A DNA stretch of 64,000 bases, taken from contig VWZP01003839.1 of NCBI GenBank assembly GCA_013396995.1, positions 1,181,976 through 1,245,975 on the forward strand. The letters run 5' to 3'. Below, in pieces: positions 13,101-28,701 of the stretch. The notes beneath the pieces were generated by a model. That model had not been told where the DNA came from. It saw only the letters and a program-made list of their open reading frames with translations, and searched no databases. The DNA comes from Dicaeum eximium (Eukaryota > Chordata > Aves > Passeriformes > Dicaeidae). The position numbers were made by a program, and so were the translations under genes. How positions within the stretch are numbered: the stretch's first letter is position 1; each line of letters opens with the position of its first letter.

Positions 13101-16100
13101 AAATAGCCAAGATGAGAAGGAGGGGGAGGGAAAAAACCCAGTATGTTTTCACATAACCTCTGGGATAAATTGCCAACACAAGATCCAGATAGTGCAGACA
13201 TGAAAATTAAAGAATGGTATTTCAGACAGCTAATTACCACAGCACTCAACACCTAGCTAGGTAAAGTGCTTTATAGAAACATATGATCAAGGGATAGTTT
13301 TAAACCCAGTTTAAACTCAGTTTTAAATAGAGTTCTGCCTGAAAGTATACATTTTTCTGTTAGATGTATCCCTATCTCTAGTGATTTCTGTGAATATTTT
13401 TGAAAACAGTGCAAATATACAGCCTACATGTAACATATATGTATATTTTCTAATTCCAACTCTTTTCTTAAATGAAAACCAGCCAATCAGTATTCTGTCT
13501 TCTACACTACAAAAACTTAGCACTAAATCGCTTGGCAGATTCAGAATACCCAGTGCCACTGAGTCAAGGAGCACTGCTAAAAGCCAGCATAATACAACAG
13601 GGTGACAGAGTGACAGAACCTGTAATTTGCCTCTCTAATCAAACTAACCCCTGCGGCATGCTGCTGAAGTCTGCTTTTGATGGATATTAATTGTGTCCCA
13701 GACCCCAAGCCAAGAATAACATTACATTGAGAGAAGAGTTCGAGACATCTCATACACAAATCACAAGGCTGACAGCACAAAAAAGAATGCAATTATCAAA
13801 CTTTGTCACCAACCTAACTAAAGCAAGCAAACAAAAAGATGCACGTTACCTTTTTAAGGAAAAATTTCTGCAGTTTCCTGTGAGGCAGCTTTATCATCTT
13901 TTTTTCACCATCCAGGATACAGGTCAGGCATAGCAAGTACTTGAGCCATTCTTTTGCCTTCTCTATTAACTCGCTGCAGTCAGCTTAGCCCAGTGCGTCA
14001 CCAAACACCAGCCCAGCCCCGCAACAGATTACAAGGCAAGAGCTAGGCTGGATCTCATTTTTGACTCAAACAAGGAAGCTCTAATACAGACTCCAGCTCC
14101 AGCTGAATACTTCAGCTGTGTTGACAGCACAAGGAGGAAGAGAACAGGTATGAGGTCTGCATTGCTTCCTAAAAAAAAAAAAAACCACTGCCAAGTTAAA
14201 GAAGGGCAAGAATTTACAAGAGGATGAGAGACACAGATGCTCAGTATCTCACTGATCCTTTCAAATCCCATGCTACAGAAGAAATTCAATGTCCAGGACT
14301 CTGAACACGACCCAGCACTGCCTGCTGAGTGCAGCTTGTCACTGTGCACCTGTTAATTAAGCACATTGTATGTGATTCAGCCAAGCACAGCAAAGAGCCT
14401 GTCATTTATGTTCTCTTCAAATCATTGGAAGACTTATTTCCTCTGAATAGTTTTTAGAAAAAACACTACACAGAGATTGCACGCCAAGATGTTATATACA
14501 GATACATATGGAGGTATTTATAGAGCACACCAATGCTGAGTTTGATTCAATGCCATAGGAACCAGCGATCACGGGCATCGCTGCCTTCCCTTCGGGAATT
14601 TGCAACTAAAGCTCAGCTTCAGATTTGGAAGGACAGGGCTCAGCAACACACCAGTAATGATGCATCTCCTGGGCCACTGCAGTCCTACAACAGGAAGTGC
14701 TGTAGGGTGATCTGATCTCAAACACTGTGTTCACTCTCAGTTATGCCAATGGGATAATCCCTATGTTTAAGAATTAAGCACATGATAAAGCAGCTAGTTT
14801 AATCAGTTTAAAAAATCATTCCATGATCAAGAGACTTCCCTGATTAGTGTTTGACGAGTCAGTCTGTGTAAGAATATACAAATACATTATGAGAGGAATT
14901 TCTTCCAAACATTACCAGTTGTTCCCAAATCTCCATCTCCTGTTTTCATACTAGAAATATTATTTCACACAAGCTGCAAATCTCTAATAGTCCATTTCTA
15001 CCTGTATCATTTTTCTGCTATTTGCATAGTTTTCTTACAAGGACTGTGTTTGTTCCTCTGCCCTCTCACTGCCCATTCTTCATGAGCTTAGAGTAACACA
15101 AGCCCTAACATATCACTGCAAATTTCCACTCCTACAAAGGCACACATGATGAACTTCCAGCAAGTGGCAAGGTCTGAGGCAAGCCAAGGAAAAAGGAGGT
15201 TAAGAGAACTCAGCACACTTAGCTGCAGAGGTTTGTGTTTAAGGGAAGGCCAAACATGACAGGCAAATAACTACAGTAAAATGCAGAAGCAAACTCTGAG
15301 AAGTAGTGCCACTGTGCACCCCAAGTTCAGCTGGAGGGGCAGCACACTGAAAATGCCATAGATGAGAAATGCAACATATGTCAAAATATCAGTCAGGGGA
15401 AAGATAGATTCCAAGGACAATTACTGGGATAAGCCAACAGCTGAAGATAAGCAGTAAACCTGATATTTAGATTATTCTGACCATCAGGCCTTCAAACTTA
15501 TGGAGAATTGCAGACTAGTTTTCTGAGAAGCATCTTGCACCATGAGGATATCTATCAAAACATCATGGAGAAGATAATTCCAAGTCCAATTTCAAGAAAT
15601 TGTTCCAAAACTGACAACTGGGGAACACAAGCAAGACAGGGGGTAATTCTTTTGCATGTTATATGTTTGAAGCCTTTGGGTTCAATTTGAATAAAAGTTC
15701 GAAAAAACATTTCTTAGGAAATTGTCACTGTGTACTGTGTAAGGTGGAAGAGAATCCAAGATGGCAATAAAAAAGGGATGGTCAACACCCCCTAAAACCC
15801 ACCTGGATGCATGAAACATCATAGTGTATATATAATATACTACACAGATAGAGCATCTTTCTCATCTTTCTTTTGTAGTTTCTGCTACAAATGGGCAAGT
15901 TTGGTTTTGAAACCCAAAGCCTTTCAAGTTTAAAAAATGCTGTGACTTTGAGATATGCATTACCAAGAAGCATATTACTTTTAAAACTAACAATACTTAA
16001 TCCAGATCACCAGGATCACCATAACTTCCCAGGATTTTCACTTCTGTCTAGGAGATTCTCCAGAGACAAACAGCATTGACTTAGAATTTCATTTTTCTAT

Positions 16101-19100
16101 TGTAATTATTTGGCTGGATTTTCATTTTGTTACTCACATCCACAGAAGTGGTAAGGTTTTCCTCTATAAGAGCAAATAAAGATACTTTGCAGAGATGTTG
16201 AATTCAAGACTCCCTTCCTTAGAGATAATACATAATCATCCCAGACTCTAAATTCATTTAGTTCTTTAAAGTTCAGCTCAAGCAAAATATTTAGATTTAA
16301 GCTGAAAATACCATAAAGACACTTCCATGCCTTCTAATACATAACCAGATTTTGGAAAAAAGCTGTATTACAGCAAAGGTCAAAGGTAGACTTTCAGCTG
16401 TAATTCCAAATTGCTGGGATTTTGTTGTTTGCATTGTTTAGTGTTTCTTTAAAATCAAGAAAAACACTGAGGACTGAAGACAAACCTTCAGCATTATTTT
16501 TAGCTATTTATCTATGTCTGTATATCAGAATACATTCTGAATTCTGTCACAGTTACTATGGTAGATAATTGCTTTTTGTTAAATCTGACTGTGAACAGAT
16601 GCAACACATACAGTCCCTGCTTATTCACAATCCTCTCATCTAAAAGCAACATTTCACAGATAAACAAGTCCTCCAAACTCCACGTGCACAAACACCTTTC
16701 CTTCCAGACACAGCTATCTGCCCTTTTCAAGTAAGTGCACTGTTACATGTAATACAGGCTTTGCTTGGGCAATTTAAATGAAATATTCTTCATTAATTGA
16801 TGAATGCTTACCTCATCTTTCTGACCTAACCAAGAAAAGAAACACCATTTTTTTAATTGCTGTTGCTGTTTATTTTTGTTTATGAGCTACACAGCTCTTA
16901 GCAGGCCTGCTCCCATATAATACTAATTCTCATTAATATTAGAGAGATGCCATTAGCATCCCAAGAGAAGCTAGCCATAAGCAAATTCTGCAAGACTGAA
17001 GGAATAAAGCATCCTGTGGCTACATTTACATCTTCATAGAGAGCATGTACACAGTATTTCCTATTAAAGAAAAATATAGCTCAGACTTTTCTTTCAATGC
17101 AGTATTACTCTTGACTGGAACCAGTATTAAAGAGTTCCATACAAATGTAGGTGGTATAAGATACTCTTTTCTACACCCACTGAAGTTATCTTTCCTTAGT
17201 AACTCAAATCTGAAAAGATAAAATACCTCACTGCTTTAACTCACATGGGTAAAAAAGAATAAAAAGCACAATTTGAAAAAGTCAGTGATTTTATCAGCAA
17301 TTCTAACCAAATGTTAGTCCTGTAGCTGACAGGTTTCCATTTTCCAGGTTTCAAAGCCTCCTGTTTTGATTTACAAATTCAGACTTACAAAACACCAGGA
17401 GAATTGTTAAATACTAGTTCATTTCTGCATACTCAAAAATCAATACTGCCATTTTTGTCAGCTTTTCCCCATCAATTATTTGAAGTCATTACACAGCGAA
17501 GTGAATTTTTTCCTTTGTGATGCTGAAAGGATTTCTCCAGACAACTAGCTAATGCAAATTCATTTAAGCTTCATGGGGCTCCACAGCAAATAACTGATCC
17601 AGCTCCCTTACAGATCATTGGTAACTTGGGTCAAAGATTCCAACATGATTGCCTGTTTTAACACTTTTTTCCCTCCAAACTTACTTAAAAATAACTAACC
17701 ATATTTCATCAGGAAGTTTGGATTACAGAAAAGCTTTTTTTCTTCCCCTCTCACAGCTCAAAAGCCTACAGGTATGATTGTATCATCTTTTCTGTCCTCA
17801 TATACCAACTCCATCTCCTCAAGAGCCATCCTGAGGGATAAACAAGGGAGCAGACCACAGAGCACAGTGCCTGTGGTCTGGGTAGCACTGAACACATGAC
17901 AGCAAGTCAAAAGCACTGACCTTGGAAAACAGAGCTCTACTCCCTTTTGGAACTAACTGGTGCCAAAATCCACAGCAGTTTAGGCTTGGCAGTGCCCACT
18001 TCAGGCAGCAGCAAGAGCACTTGATTTTCCCCTCTTGTTCCAATCAGCAAACATCACTAATGCCAGGCAGATCCTGCTCAAGCCTTTAAAACTACTCTCA
18101 CATCAACTCCTCTCCCCTCACACCTTCCCAAACACCCAACACAAAGGCAGTTTCCTGGGGGACTGATACCCAGGACTACTGCAATGAAAGCTAGGAATTA
18201 ATTTCTTCACAACACCCGTGTTGTCTCCTTGGTGCCCTAAGAATCCTAGAGTTACCCTTTGAGATGCTCTCAATGAAAAGATGACTGCTTCACCTTTATA
18301 CCAGCAACAAACAACAGTTTTCTGCAATTAAAAATAGAAAAAGGAAACATGACTACACCACATTTGGGGAAGATCTGGATGTAGAAGTAACTAAATGGCA
18401 AAGGAGGACAACTTTTAAGAAAAGAGAGGCGTATTTTATTTCCTGAAATTTGCCATATCAGAAAGCTTAAGGAGGTGTATTACCAAGGTTTTTAAGAGAT
18501 GAATTTCAAGTTCTGCTGTGAATTTGGATACTGTGATCAAGGTTCAATCAATATCTTCCTTTCTTTATTAAACTTCTAGGAGGGTAAAACAGCTCCATGT
18601 ATTTTCTCTGAATCTTTATTATAAATGCAAGCCACCTTCAAGCTGATTTCTATTCAGAAGAGCCTTTTTAAGCAACATCAGTGCACAGCAGCTATTAAAG
18701 TTTAGCTTAGTCTTCTGCAAATCTTTCCAAGAGTCAAGAGATTTTTTTGTGGGGAAGGATATTTCACACAAACTCACAATAATCCATACTCTTTTTTTCC
18801 CCTCCTCATCAGACAAAAATCTGATTATCCTCAAAAGGTTAATTACAATTCATGGCCCTGCTGAGATTTTGATCTGCTTTGAACCAAGTTCGAGTTATTT
18901 CAGACTCTAGATTTTGCATCTGGTTACAAAGAGCTCACATTAGCTAAAACAGGAGATAACCCTTCCTTATTTCCACTATAGTCAAGACCTATGCTCAAAG
19001 CTGGAAGAAGAGAGGGGCCACCTCTGCAAGGGTGAGAAGGCAGGTGAGAGGGTTCAGGAGTCTAGCAGGGGAAAACACCCACACCCATAGACATGCAGCT

Positions 19101-22100
19101 CTGCTCACAGTCTCCCTCTAACTGCACATACACACTACTAGAAACACTCCTTGCTGGAGGCAGGAGAAAGGGATGGAAATTATGAACAGAGAAACAGGCC
19201 AACAACAGGCTGTAGGCTGCAAATAAGTCCTTGACACCATGCTGCTCTACATGCAGTTTATCTGATTACCAAAAGCCACACATGTTCGAAGATGATCATA
19301 AGGTTATTCCCAGCCACATTTTACTCTTCAGTTTCTACTGTTCATCAGTGGAAACAAAGAAAGGAAATTACAAGTTCTGACTATTTTCAGTATATTCTAA
19401 TGCAGTAATTTGCTCCAGAAAAAGAAATGCCACTAAATGTTCTGTAGTGATTAAACACCTCTATTGGTGAGGTGAGGTTTGTAAGACTGTATAGAATTGA
19501 TATTTCTTACATTTGGAAACCTAATCCAGGTCCCCTAATAAATGCTGTTCTCATTAGAGAGCCCTTTAGTAGAATTGTCAGAGAGCCAGAGACTTGTTCC
19601 TCTAAATGAAGGTCTACACTTGCAAATATGCCTGAGTCAAGGAAATGTATCAAAATGTGTGATCAGATCACAGCTCATGAAGCTCTAGCGTGATTTAGGC
19701 AGCACAACACCAACAGCCATGCTGTGAGAGCTCCATAAAGCTCCCTTAAGTTTCAACCTGAAATTGAAACCAGGGCTTCTTTGTACAGGTCCAGTGTGAA
19801 TCATGGGACACTTCAGAGAAGGACCCTCAGAGAAGTCACTCATGGACAAGATTACCTGTCTATCAAGCTTTTGAAGCAATTCAATTACTGAGAAGTACAA
19901 CCCTTGCAAATGCTTGCACTTAGGACCCAACATTTGAAGAATTGCCTCTGAACAGAAAGAAGTTACACCTTCTTCCATCTAGGAAGAACATCAAGGAAGC
20001 AGCTGACATCTTAGAGGAGTTTCACTCCTCACCCACAATGAGGAGTCCATGGCAAAGGTCCAGTGGCTACACAAGCAGCAAAATGAACAGCTGTGCATTC
20101 CAAAGGAGACTGCATTCAGGTTGCTGAACTCTGCCAGGTTTAAAGCTCAGATGTACCCTTGATCAGCTCTGCTCTCCTGATGTCCCAGAGCTCTGAAGTA
20201 CCACACACCCTGTGAGTCTGCAATTACTGTCTGATCAAGCCTGTGATGCACCATCCCTACCAGCCAAGTACCACATCCTAGCTAGCAGAATTGTTCTCAG
20301 CACTGGCAACATGCAAAGGACACAACTGACAAGCAGGTTTTTGGTGGGTTTCATGCAAGATGGTTGGGGTTTTATTTTGACTTCTACCTGTGCCTTTTCT
20401 CTTTGTATTTTTAAGATCACTATTCAGTATGATATAATCTCTCTCTACGTAGAGGTTTCTTTGACAAACAATAGAGACTGCAATTCAGCAACCTCAAGCA
20501 ATTAAAAACATTATTTTTGTCTACAGATGACACTTAAATTACAATTTGGAGAATCCTGATTGCTCATTTCAATCATAATCTTAAATACAGAATTAACTTT
20601 CCAGCAACAAAAAAGTTAAATCTGGCACTTCCACCAGACAAAAAAGAACCACTACCCTCATGATGAACAGCATAATATGCCAACAGGTAATATGTCATAG
20701 GAGACATAACACTGTATGCTCAAGCTCTGATCACAGAAAAAAATTTCTTTAACAATATTTGTGAGCAAGGACTGAATTCTTTGGACTTGCACTTTCAGCA
20801 CTATATACTTTACTTCTGAGCCACTGCTTTCATTGTGGCAGCCCACTGCTGGGATTGCCTGGGAAAAAGAGAACCTAACTTGCAAAATAAGCTGGACTTA
20901 GGGAATTTCTGTTTCTTTTACTTAGGTATAGGATTCAGGTTTTTTACTTATTTAATTTTAATAAAAATACAATAATTCCAAAACTCAAAGTCAGAACTTG
21001 AGTCAGAAGCACCTGGACAAAAAGAAACCCAAGAAGTACCAGGTCAAATCATTACCTCCCCACCAGTATGGTGGTTCTGACCTCTTACATGCAGACACAT
21101 CTACATGGATCCACTGAAAGCAGGATTCCAGGGACACACAGTGCTTCTTGGGAAGTAGACACATTCTACTTCCATATTCAAGTTCTATGCATACATTTCA
21201 CAGCATCCCAAGGGGACAAGCAGAGTAAAGTGGGAAGAAAAAGAGGAAGCACTCAAAATGTCTTCATAAATACAAAGTCACTGGACAAAAGAAAAAAAAC
21301 AAAGGCAAAGCAAGACTGCTGCAGGAGGAGTAACTGATGATTCATCAGGGCTGCAACCTGAAATTGCCTAGGGTTTGTATTGGTTTTTCTTATCCTTATG
21401 GTGGATCTGTAATATAGATATACACTGGAAATATTGCATGTTAAGAAGTTATTTGGACCACAGATTCATATCTTCACCTGACCTTTCCAATAGACAGAGT
21501 AAATGCAAGTGAATAACCTATGTAGTTAAATTGATGTGAAAATGGAAAAGCTTTCATATCATAAATTTTTCTTTATTGTAATAATCACTGTAAAGATTCC
21601 TTAGCATGGTGAATCAGGAAAGCCTATTGCCCAAAGTGACTGCCTCAGATTGAGACTAAGATCTCAGCCTATGATTAAAAGTGCTCTAACAAGTGTATCT
21701 CTTGGATGGGATTTGTTTGACATTTTAAATATTCTGAATATCTAAAAGCATATACTTCCATAGTTATAGAAATATTTATTGTATTGGTGACTCTTATGTC
21801 TTGTTAAGGGCTATAAAGGATATAAAAATAGAAATAATACAAGACTTAAGCCAGAGACCTTGGAGAAAAACAGAAAATCCCACAACTGGAAATACATCTC
21901 CTCTTTTCTTCAGGATAAAATACCAACTTAATCCTATTCTCTTCATTTATTATTGAATCTACCTGCATTTTAATTTCATTTGTGATTCTTGCACATTTTA
22001 GACATACATATAAGGAAGAAAAAAGTTGTAATTACATTAGTTGATCTTCACTTCCCCACACAAACGCAAAACCACACAAAAACAAAAGAACCATCTCCTA

Positions 22101-25100
22101 TCTGTTCCACGTTTATTTAAAAGAGGTTTAATATTTTTCTCATCTCATACATTTCTATCCACTGCTCTAATTTTCCACCAACTCCTTGGTCTCAATAACT
22201 GTGTTTCACTATACTTTTTCAAAGGTGAAATTACTGGAACTGAAAAGAGGGTTCCAACTGAGAAAAGTGAGCACAGTGGCACAGCTCTGCTGGTACTGCC
22301 TATTCACCTCCTCCTGCCTACAGTACCCCCCCAGTGCTTCACAAACAGAATTGATGCTCCAAAGCCTGTGTTCTGCATCTCCCACAGTGGCACAATACTT
22401 GGCACAACAATGCCATCCCTGCATACTGTTAGCATTTTGAAAGAGATGTCTAGAAATAGCTACACTACTGACTTTAAAAAACCAAAACCATTCTCTTTTC
22501 ACCTTCAGAGCTTTTTCATCTGACTAAAGATGCTATTATTCTTCTATTAAGACATTATGTGGCTGTACCAAAATCGTGAATGTAGAATATAATGTCACAG
22601 TGACAACATACAAGTCCTTTGTGCATGGATTTAAAAGAATCTTCCCACTGACTTTATTATCTTATCTCATGTACAGTAACACAATAATACTCTTGACCAT
22701 AATTCCAGTAATTTCTGCAGCAGTTGGTCATAACCTGGTCATAACCTGGTGGCAATCAAACTCTGCTAAATGAAGTCCCCTCGAAACAATGTGCTAGGGG
22801 ATTGATGCTTGGAAAATGTAGAGGTTCTCACAGGAGTTTTATCTTTCAGGTGAGGCTGAGGGTCCAGAATTCTAAAAGCAATAAGGCAGCAAAAACACTG
22901 TCAATACAGGGATGATTCTAAAGTTATATTTACAACATTCAAATAAAAGTTTACAACAGTTAAACCAAAAAAGCCAAGAAAAGAGCAACAAAGTTGATTT
23001 AGGCAACTGCCAGATCTATTTAATTAAGGATTAGCTAATGCAAGACTGTATTTTCACTGAATAATCTTCCACTAAATTTGATGTACTTTCTAACCCAATT
23101 TACGCAGAATTTTACACTGTTTACCTTTCAAAATTTCTGTATGAACAAGTACCCAAAGAACTACCATTACAGCTTCACAAATTGGGTCTGTAATGCAAGA
23201 AAGCAGTTCAATTGACTCTCAAATTCTTATCTACAAATTTACAAAGGAATATGGAAAGAGGATTATGAAATCTATATTGATTAACAGCAAACCTGAATTA
23301 AATTTGGACAGAGTTAACAAGAGGACCATCTGTAGGTTGTGTAGTTAGCCAAGCTGTAGGATGCTTTACAGGATGATTTGCAGAAATTATCATAGTTCTG
23401 ACTCATTAATGGCAAATTATGTGTTTGGGCTGAAGTCATTCAACTGTAGCAAAATCAAACATAAGCTTACAATAGCTTGATGAAAACAGCACCACAACCT
23501 AAAGGAAAATACAATTCCAGAATAGTACAAGCAAATGGCTGAAGAAAGTATTACATGCCTTAATGGATAATAATGAACTAGAGATGGTTTGAGTTAAGTA
23601 ACTGAAAACCCACGGAGACCTGTGCTTTTAGGATCTTGTGTAACCATCTCTAGACTGTAGAGAACCCCTCCATTCACAGATGTAACAGGTAACTGGATAT
23701 GGAGAAGACTTGGAGGTGATTTGGGTTGAAAGACCAATTGTGGCAGAAGCCATGTCATTTTGTGAGTTAACATTAGAAGAAAAAACTACATTCATCTGCT
23801 CAAACAATTCCTGTCTAACCTTAGCCATGAACTTTGATCCACTTGTGCCTATCTGAAACCAAATATGTGGGGTTTGGCTAAAGCCAGTTTTCTAGAAAGG
23901 AATTCAATTCTGACTTGAAAATTACAAGAAAGGACAAGCTCACTCCACAACCTCTAAAATATCACTTCCTACACTTCCAAAAATCTGTCAGCAGTTTCCA
24001 TCTCTATTCTCAGTGCTGGGTGTGGGGAGCAGGCACAGGCTTGAGATTCCAGTTACAGCTTTTCTCACCCCAGTTCAGTGACTGCCAGAGTTCCCCAGCT
24101 ACTGCAGATGTGATTCATTTAAGTGCACACTGCACTTTTGGGTCAGTTCTTATCATCAAAGAAACTTTAAATTGGTATTCAAAGAAAGCAAAAGAAAACT
24201 CCACCCTAAAAAGGACTGAAAAGCTACCCAAATTCTCATACAAAGATTCATTCTTAACTGATAAGAACCCTTTTGCCAAACAAGACAGACCTCTGCTGTT
24301 GGATGAAGTTACTGCAAGCTTCCTCATTACTCTGGAATAATTCCCTTGGGCTGGTGAGAGGTTATGGCTTGCAGTGCAAAGCAAGGCTCTGGCTGCATCA
24401 GAGGTAGCCAAGCACAAGACAAGGTGGTCAGTCCCTCCTTCCTAGTGCATTTCTTCCTAAGGCACCCATCTCATGGAAACAAACACACTCAATCTCATAA
24501 AAAGCCACCCTTTGTGGCACTGCTGTTGCTCCTTAAAATAAGGTGCTGTAGCTCTCACAAGCAGAATTAAAATATGTAATTGCCAAGACTAAGAAATGTA
24601 AAGATTTAAAATGAATTTATATACCACAAATATCAAAACGCCTGCTTGCAGGTCAGCTTTCCATTGACCTGAACTGAGGTCTGTGACACTGGGACTAACA
24701 TGTGTCTGCCAGGCACAGCATCCCAAACCGCATGCCAAGCCTGTCAAAGTTAAACTACAGCTGTACTCAGGCTACCCAGTGCCAGTCTCCCTGTCAGACC
24801 CCTGTGCTGCACCACAGTTACTGAGGACTGTAACATTCCTGTGATGGTGTTCCAAATACTGGTGTTGAAAATGTGGTTTCTTATTTGGTTAAGAAACAAC
24901 CAGAACCCCCTTTGAGCCTTCCATTGAAACAGCAGCCTATGATTTAAGAAACAGAATTATCCTTCCTTACTGTTCAAAGCAAGAGCAGGGGGAAACAAGG
25001 TAAAATCCCCATTGATAAAATCATTTGGGCTGGAAGCAAGCAGTAGCAAGTCAACACAGGTGAACTACATGCTCAAGGACGTCAGTCCAAAGTCAGATTT

Positions 25101-26067
25101 GAGTCAGACTTTGCAGCAGAAATGAGATATAATTATAAGCTGGGGCACATTTCAGAGGCAGGATCTGGAGCAAGGGATATCTGTTTCTTTAAATACTTGG
25201 CTGCAGTGTGTCCACTCAGAGAATTAAAGTCTTGCTACAAAAAAGTAAATAATTACAGCTATGATAGTTGTTTTCTATGGCAGAACTCAGCATTACCATC
25301 TGCAACAGAGTTACACTACACCCAGTTTGTTACAGTATAGAGATACAGGACACGTCACAGCAGTTTAAAAACAGATATGAAAAAAAAATCTGGAAGCTTC
25401 GGAGTAGCTTAAATTCCATACTAGAAATACATAACTGCCATCTCAAGTTTCACCCTGCTTTTTGGATTTATTTCACCCTTCCAAGATCTGTTCTCTTTTC
25501 TTCAAGAGGGGAACACACTCAAGAGTTACAACTTATTAAAAGGCACAGTATCACATGAGAGTCAGCAGTATAAGCACCATTTTCAATGCCTAAAGTATGA
25601 CAGTAACATGACTGAGGCAGTTCCATCTGTAAAAATACAGTGAATGACTGTCTTAACATCGTGCAAAAATGTGTCGCGTGGCCTAAAAATCAGACAGCTG
25701 GGAAAGGAAGTCAGGTAAAGAAGGGACTACACCTTCCAGCTGCCATCATTGCTCACTACAGCAACATCTCTGCTAGCTGCAGGAAAGATGAGCAAGGGGA
25801 CAAGTGAGCTGTCAGACATCCAAACCGAAAGCTTATATATCAAAACCTTTGTGACATCCAAAGCTTAAAGTAAATTGCACTGACCTTTGCAGTAGCTTCA
25901 TGGGCTGAACGTTCAGTTCTACCCAGCCCACACTAGGTGTCAGTCCTGCCCCAGTAAGGCCAGGTACGGGCATGTAGGGACACAGGGAACGGCTATTTCC
26001 AAAGCACTGAGTTTTCCTTCTAGATTCCTAAGGGTCAAGCTTGCATAGAGGTCAGAGAACAAGAATA

Positions 26068-26359
26068 CAACTCCCTGAAAGGTGGCTGCAATCAGGTGGG
26101 GGTTGGTCTCTTTCTTCAGGCAGCACTGACAGAACCGGAGGACACAATCTCAAGCTGCATCAAGGGAAATATAGTTTGGATATTAGGAAGACGTTTTTCA
26201 CAGAAAGAGTGATCAAGTACTGCAGTGGTCTGCCCAGGGAGGTGGTGGAGTCACCATCCCTGGATGTGGCACTGGGTTCCATGGTTTAGTTGAGGTGTTA
26301 GGGCATGGGCTAGACTCTATCTTAAAGCGATCTTCAAACCTAGTGATTCTGTGAATTCT
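26068..26359 (+). mobile_element. CR1 LINE 3' end fragment
   Basis: The stretch resembles the conserved last 300 bases of avian CR1. It has the block AGGTGGGGGTTGGTCTC (here with small changes), then a Leu/Lys-coding remnant (ACAATCTCAAGCTGC), TTTTTCACAGAAAGAGTGATC, GGTCTGCCCAGGGAGGTGGT and ACCATCCCTGGATGT. It ends in the short CR1 terminal repeat ATTCTGTG-ATTCTG. It is 5' truncated, as most CR1 copies are, and carries several substitutions, so it is not recent. Confidence 0.88.
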
Positions 26360-27458
26360 GCAAATAAAAATACCTTTCTATTCTCATGGACAAATATTAA
26401 GAAACTGCACGCTTTGTCTTTGTTCTCAGAAAGCTGGGATGGTCTCATGAATAAACCTAAGAAAGGTTAAAAAACAGGCCAACGTAGCCATAGTAAGTGT
26501 GACCTGGTTTCTGTAGGGAAATAAAGCTAACAGACTTTTGTACTTGTGTTTAGAAAGTTAATTTCGCGGAGAAAAAGGTAAGTCAAAGTTGTTCTGTCAG
26601 AAGCAGAACTAAGGGAGGCTCTTCTCTTTCTCAACAGCTACATGGCTATTGTTTCTTGGACATTTTTTCTCCTTCTACCCTTTTGGACAGAGGCACAGCA
26701 CACATTTCCTAGCATGCTTATATGTTTTATATGTATTCAATAGTATATGTTGATTTGTGGCCAAGTACAGTTCTGCTTTTCCATCCCTTGGTAGGGTACT
26801 GCTTTGAATCTCTCTGCTCGTTTGTGAACATTCACAAAAATCTTTGAGATCAGAGGTCTAAGTGCCTATTCCTCTCCAGCTTGACTGCAGCTGGCCCTGG
26901 AATTCATGCTGCTGGGATGTCTCATCAGTGTGATTATACACATTGGAACACCCTAAAGATCTCATCAAGTCAATCAGCTTTGACATCCTTCAACAAGACT
27001 GCTGCATAACTGCCTGCCTACAGGTCATGCACTCCCAGGGTACAGCAGTTTTCAGTACAATTCTATAAAATGAGACTTGCCTTTGTCCCATGCCAACAGA
27101 CTGCAGTCATGTCCACACCCCACTTAGGAGATGGGATTGCAGTTTATTTGCCAGCTTCAGTCTAGCTAGTTCAAGAAAACGTTACAACACATCCTAAATA
27201 GTGTGCGTCAGGATCTCCACACAGAGTACACATTCATTTGCTAAAGCTCATGCTGTCATGACACATCTGCTCCTGATACTGAAACTTTCTGTCCCACAGC
27301 TGCAGAAATATCACAACCAGCTTCAGAGCAGCACCTGGTAGGAAATGCATGTCATGTTATCTGAAATTATTTCAGTGTGCACTTTACAAGGACACGATGT
27401 ATTCAGATAAAAGACGAAGTGCACACAGTGCACCTGAGTCATTTCCACCTCACCCCAC

Positions 27459-27500
27459 ACAAAAAAAAAAACCAAAACAAAAAAACCCAAAACCACAACC
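27459..27500. repeat. A-rich low-complexity tract
   Basis: Poly(A) with interspersed C (ACAAAAAAAAAAACC, CAAAACAAAAAAACCC). A similar tract lies at about 29,985-30,045. No retroposed body is recognisable upstream of either. Confidence 0.85.
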
Positions 27501-28701
27501 CAGTTACTTAAGATGTTTGTGATTAATATAGACACAGGACAGGAGAGGCACTTCCTATACCACAGACAGAGGTGCCCAGCAGGCACTTGGCTTCATTTGG
27601 CCCTTTTGCCTATGAATGTTTCCAAGTACCACATTATGCTAAAAATGTCATTGACCTGAGTAGGTCTGAATTCATGTCATCAGGGTAATACTCAGAAACC
27701 TCAAATCTCTGCTTTCCTTAAACAAAATTCACATCCACCCATCAGAACACTAAATTCTGGTAGGCCTGTGAAATTTCATGTTGTGCCACAGCAACACACA
27801 ATGAAAATTATTTAATCCCTTGTTAAAAGCTGGTACCATCTTCAGTCACTGGATATTTCTGCTAATTCACACAGACTGAAGCAGCAAAGGGCAGTCAGCC
27901 TCCTTCAAGACACTCACCTGGGGAAGGAGTTATGCTCATTCTATGCCTTCAAGCTGTGAGTAAAGTTGATTCTGGTCTCAGACATCTGCTTTGCTGTAAG
28001 AATTGGAAAAGTTAGACAGCAAGATCTTTTGCTTCTATTTCTCAGATATATACTGCTATATATGAAGCAAAAAAGTTCCAGAAAGAAGAAACCATTAGAT
28101 TACTCATTTCAGTCTCGAACAGATCATTTGATCACAACACCTTGCCACACACAGTGTGCAGATAGATTTGGGGTGCCCAGATCAGCAGTCACCTGACTCC
28201 CCACAAACACCATGCCAAACTCTTTACTTTTTCCTAACCTCATAAGGACAATAACAGGAGGGATTGAAAACTATGCTTGGAAGTTTCCATCTCAAACTTT
28301 GGGCCCCAAGGCAAGTCCTTTCATAGAGAGGACAACTATCTCTCCTTGAAAAAGCTGCAGCATGCAATCTTCAGACACAAGCTTCATCAGAAAAAAAATC
28401 TGCTATTCGGGCCCAGAAACAGACCCTATGCCAGATACTTAAGGGCTAAAGGGGGGTTTGTTGTTGATGACAACATACAAGAAGAATTAAGAACAAAACA
28501 CTATGCAAGGCCAACCCCAATAAGCTAATCTTCCAGTATTTATCTTTAAACTATACAGTCAGGAGATCAGGTCAAACCCCAGTTTTCATTATATTTTCTG
28601 AAAACATTTATCTTGTTCATCTGTGGAAAGCCTAACAGAAAAAAAAAATTAACAGTTCTACTACATAATATTGAATTTCCTTTATTTTTACAGAGAGCTG
28701 A

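Noticed and set aside
23628..23852. Minus-strand 75-codon frame after a good acceptor (contains MAKVRQELFEQMN)
   Set aside because: It is protein-like by eye but Ser/Asn-rich, without a fitting donor or known family. Treated as chance unless conservation shows otherwise.
10629..25234. Dozens of short minus-strand segments (25-200 bases) that can be chained in phase
   Set aside because: I could build a long chain, but many pieces are 25-45 bases, rely on weak donors, and translate to Phe/Cys/Ser/Leu/Trp-rich peptides expected from a T-rich strand. The freedom of choice makes the chain uninformative.
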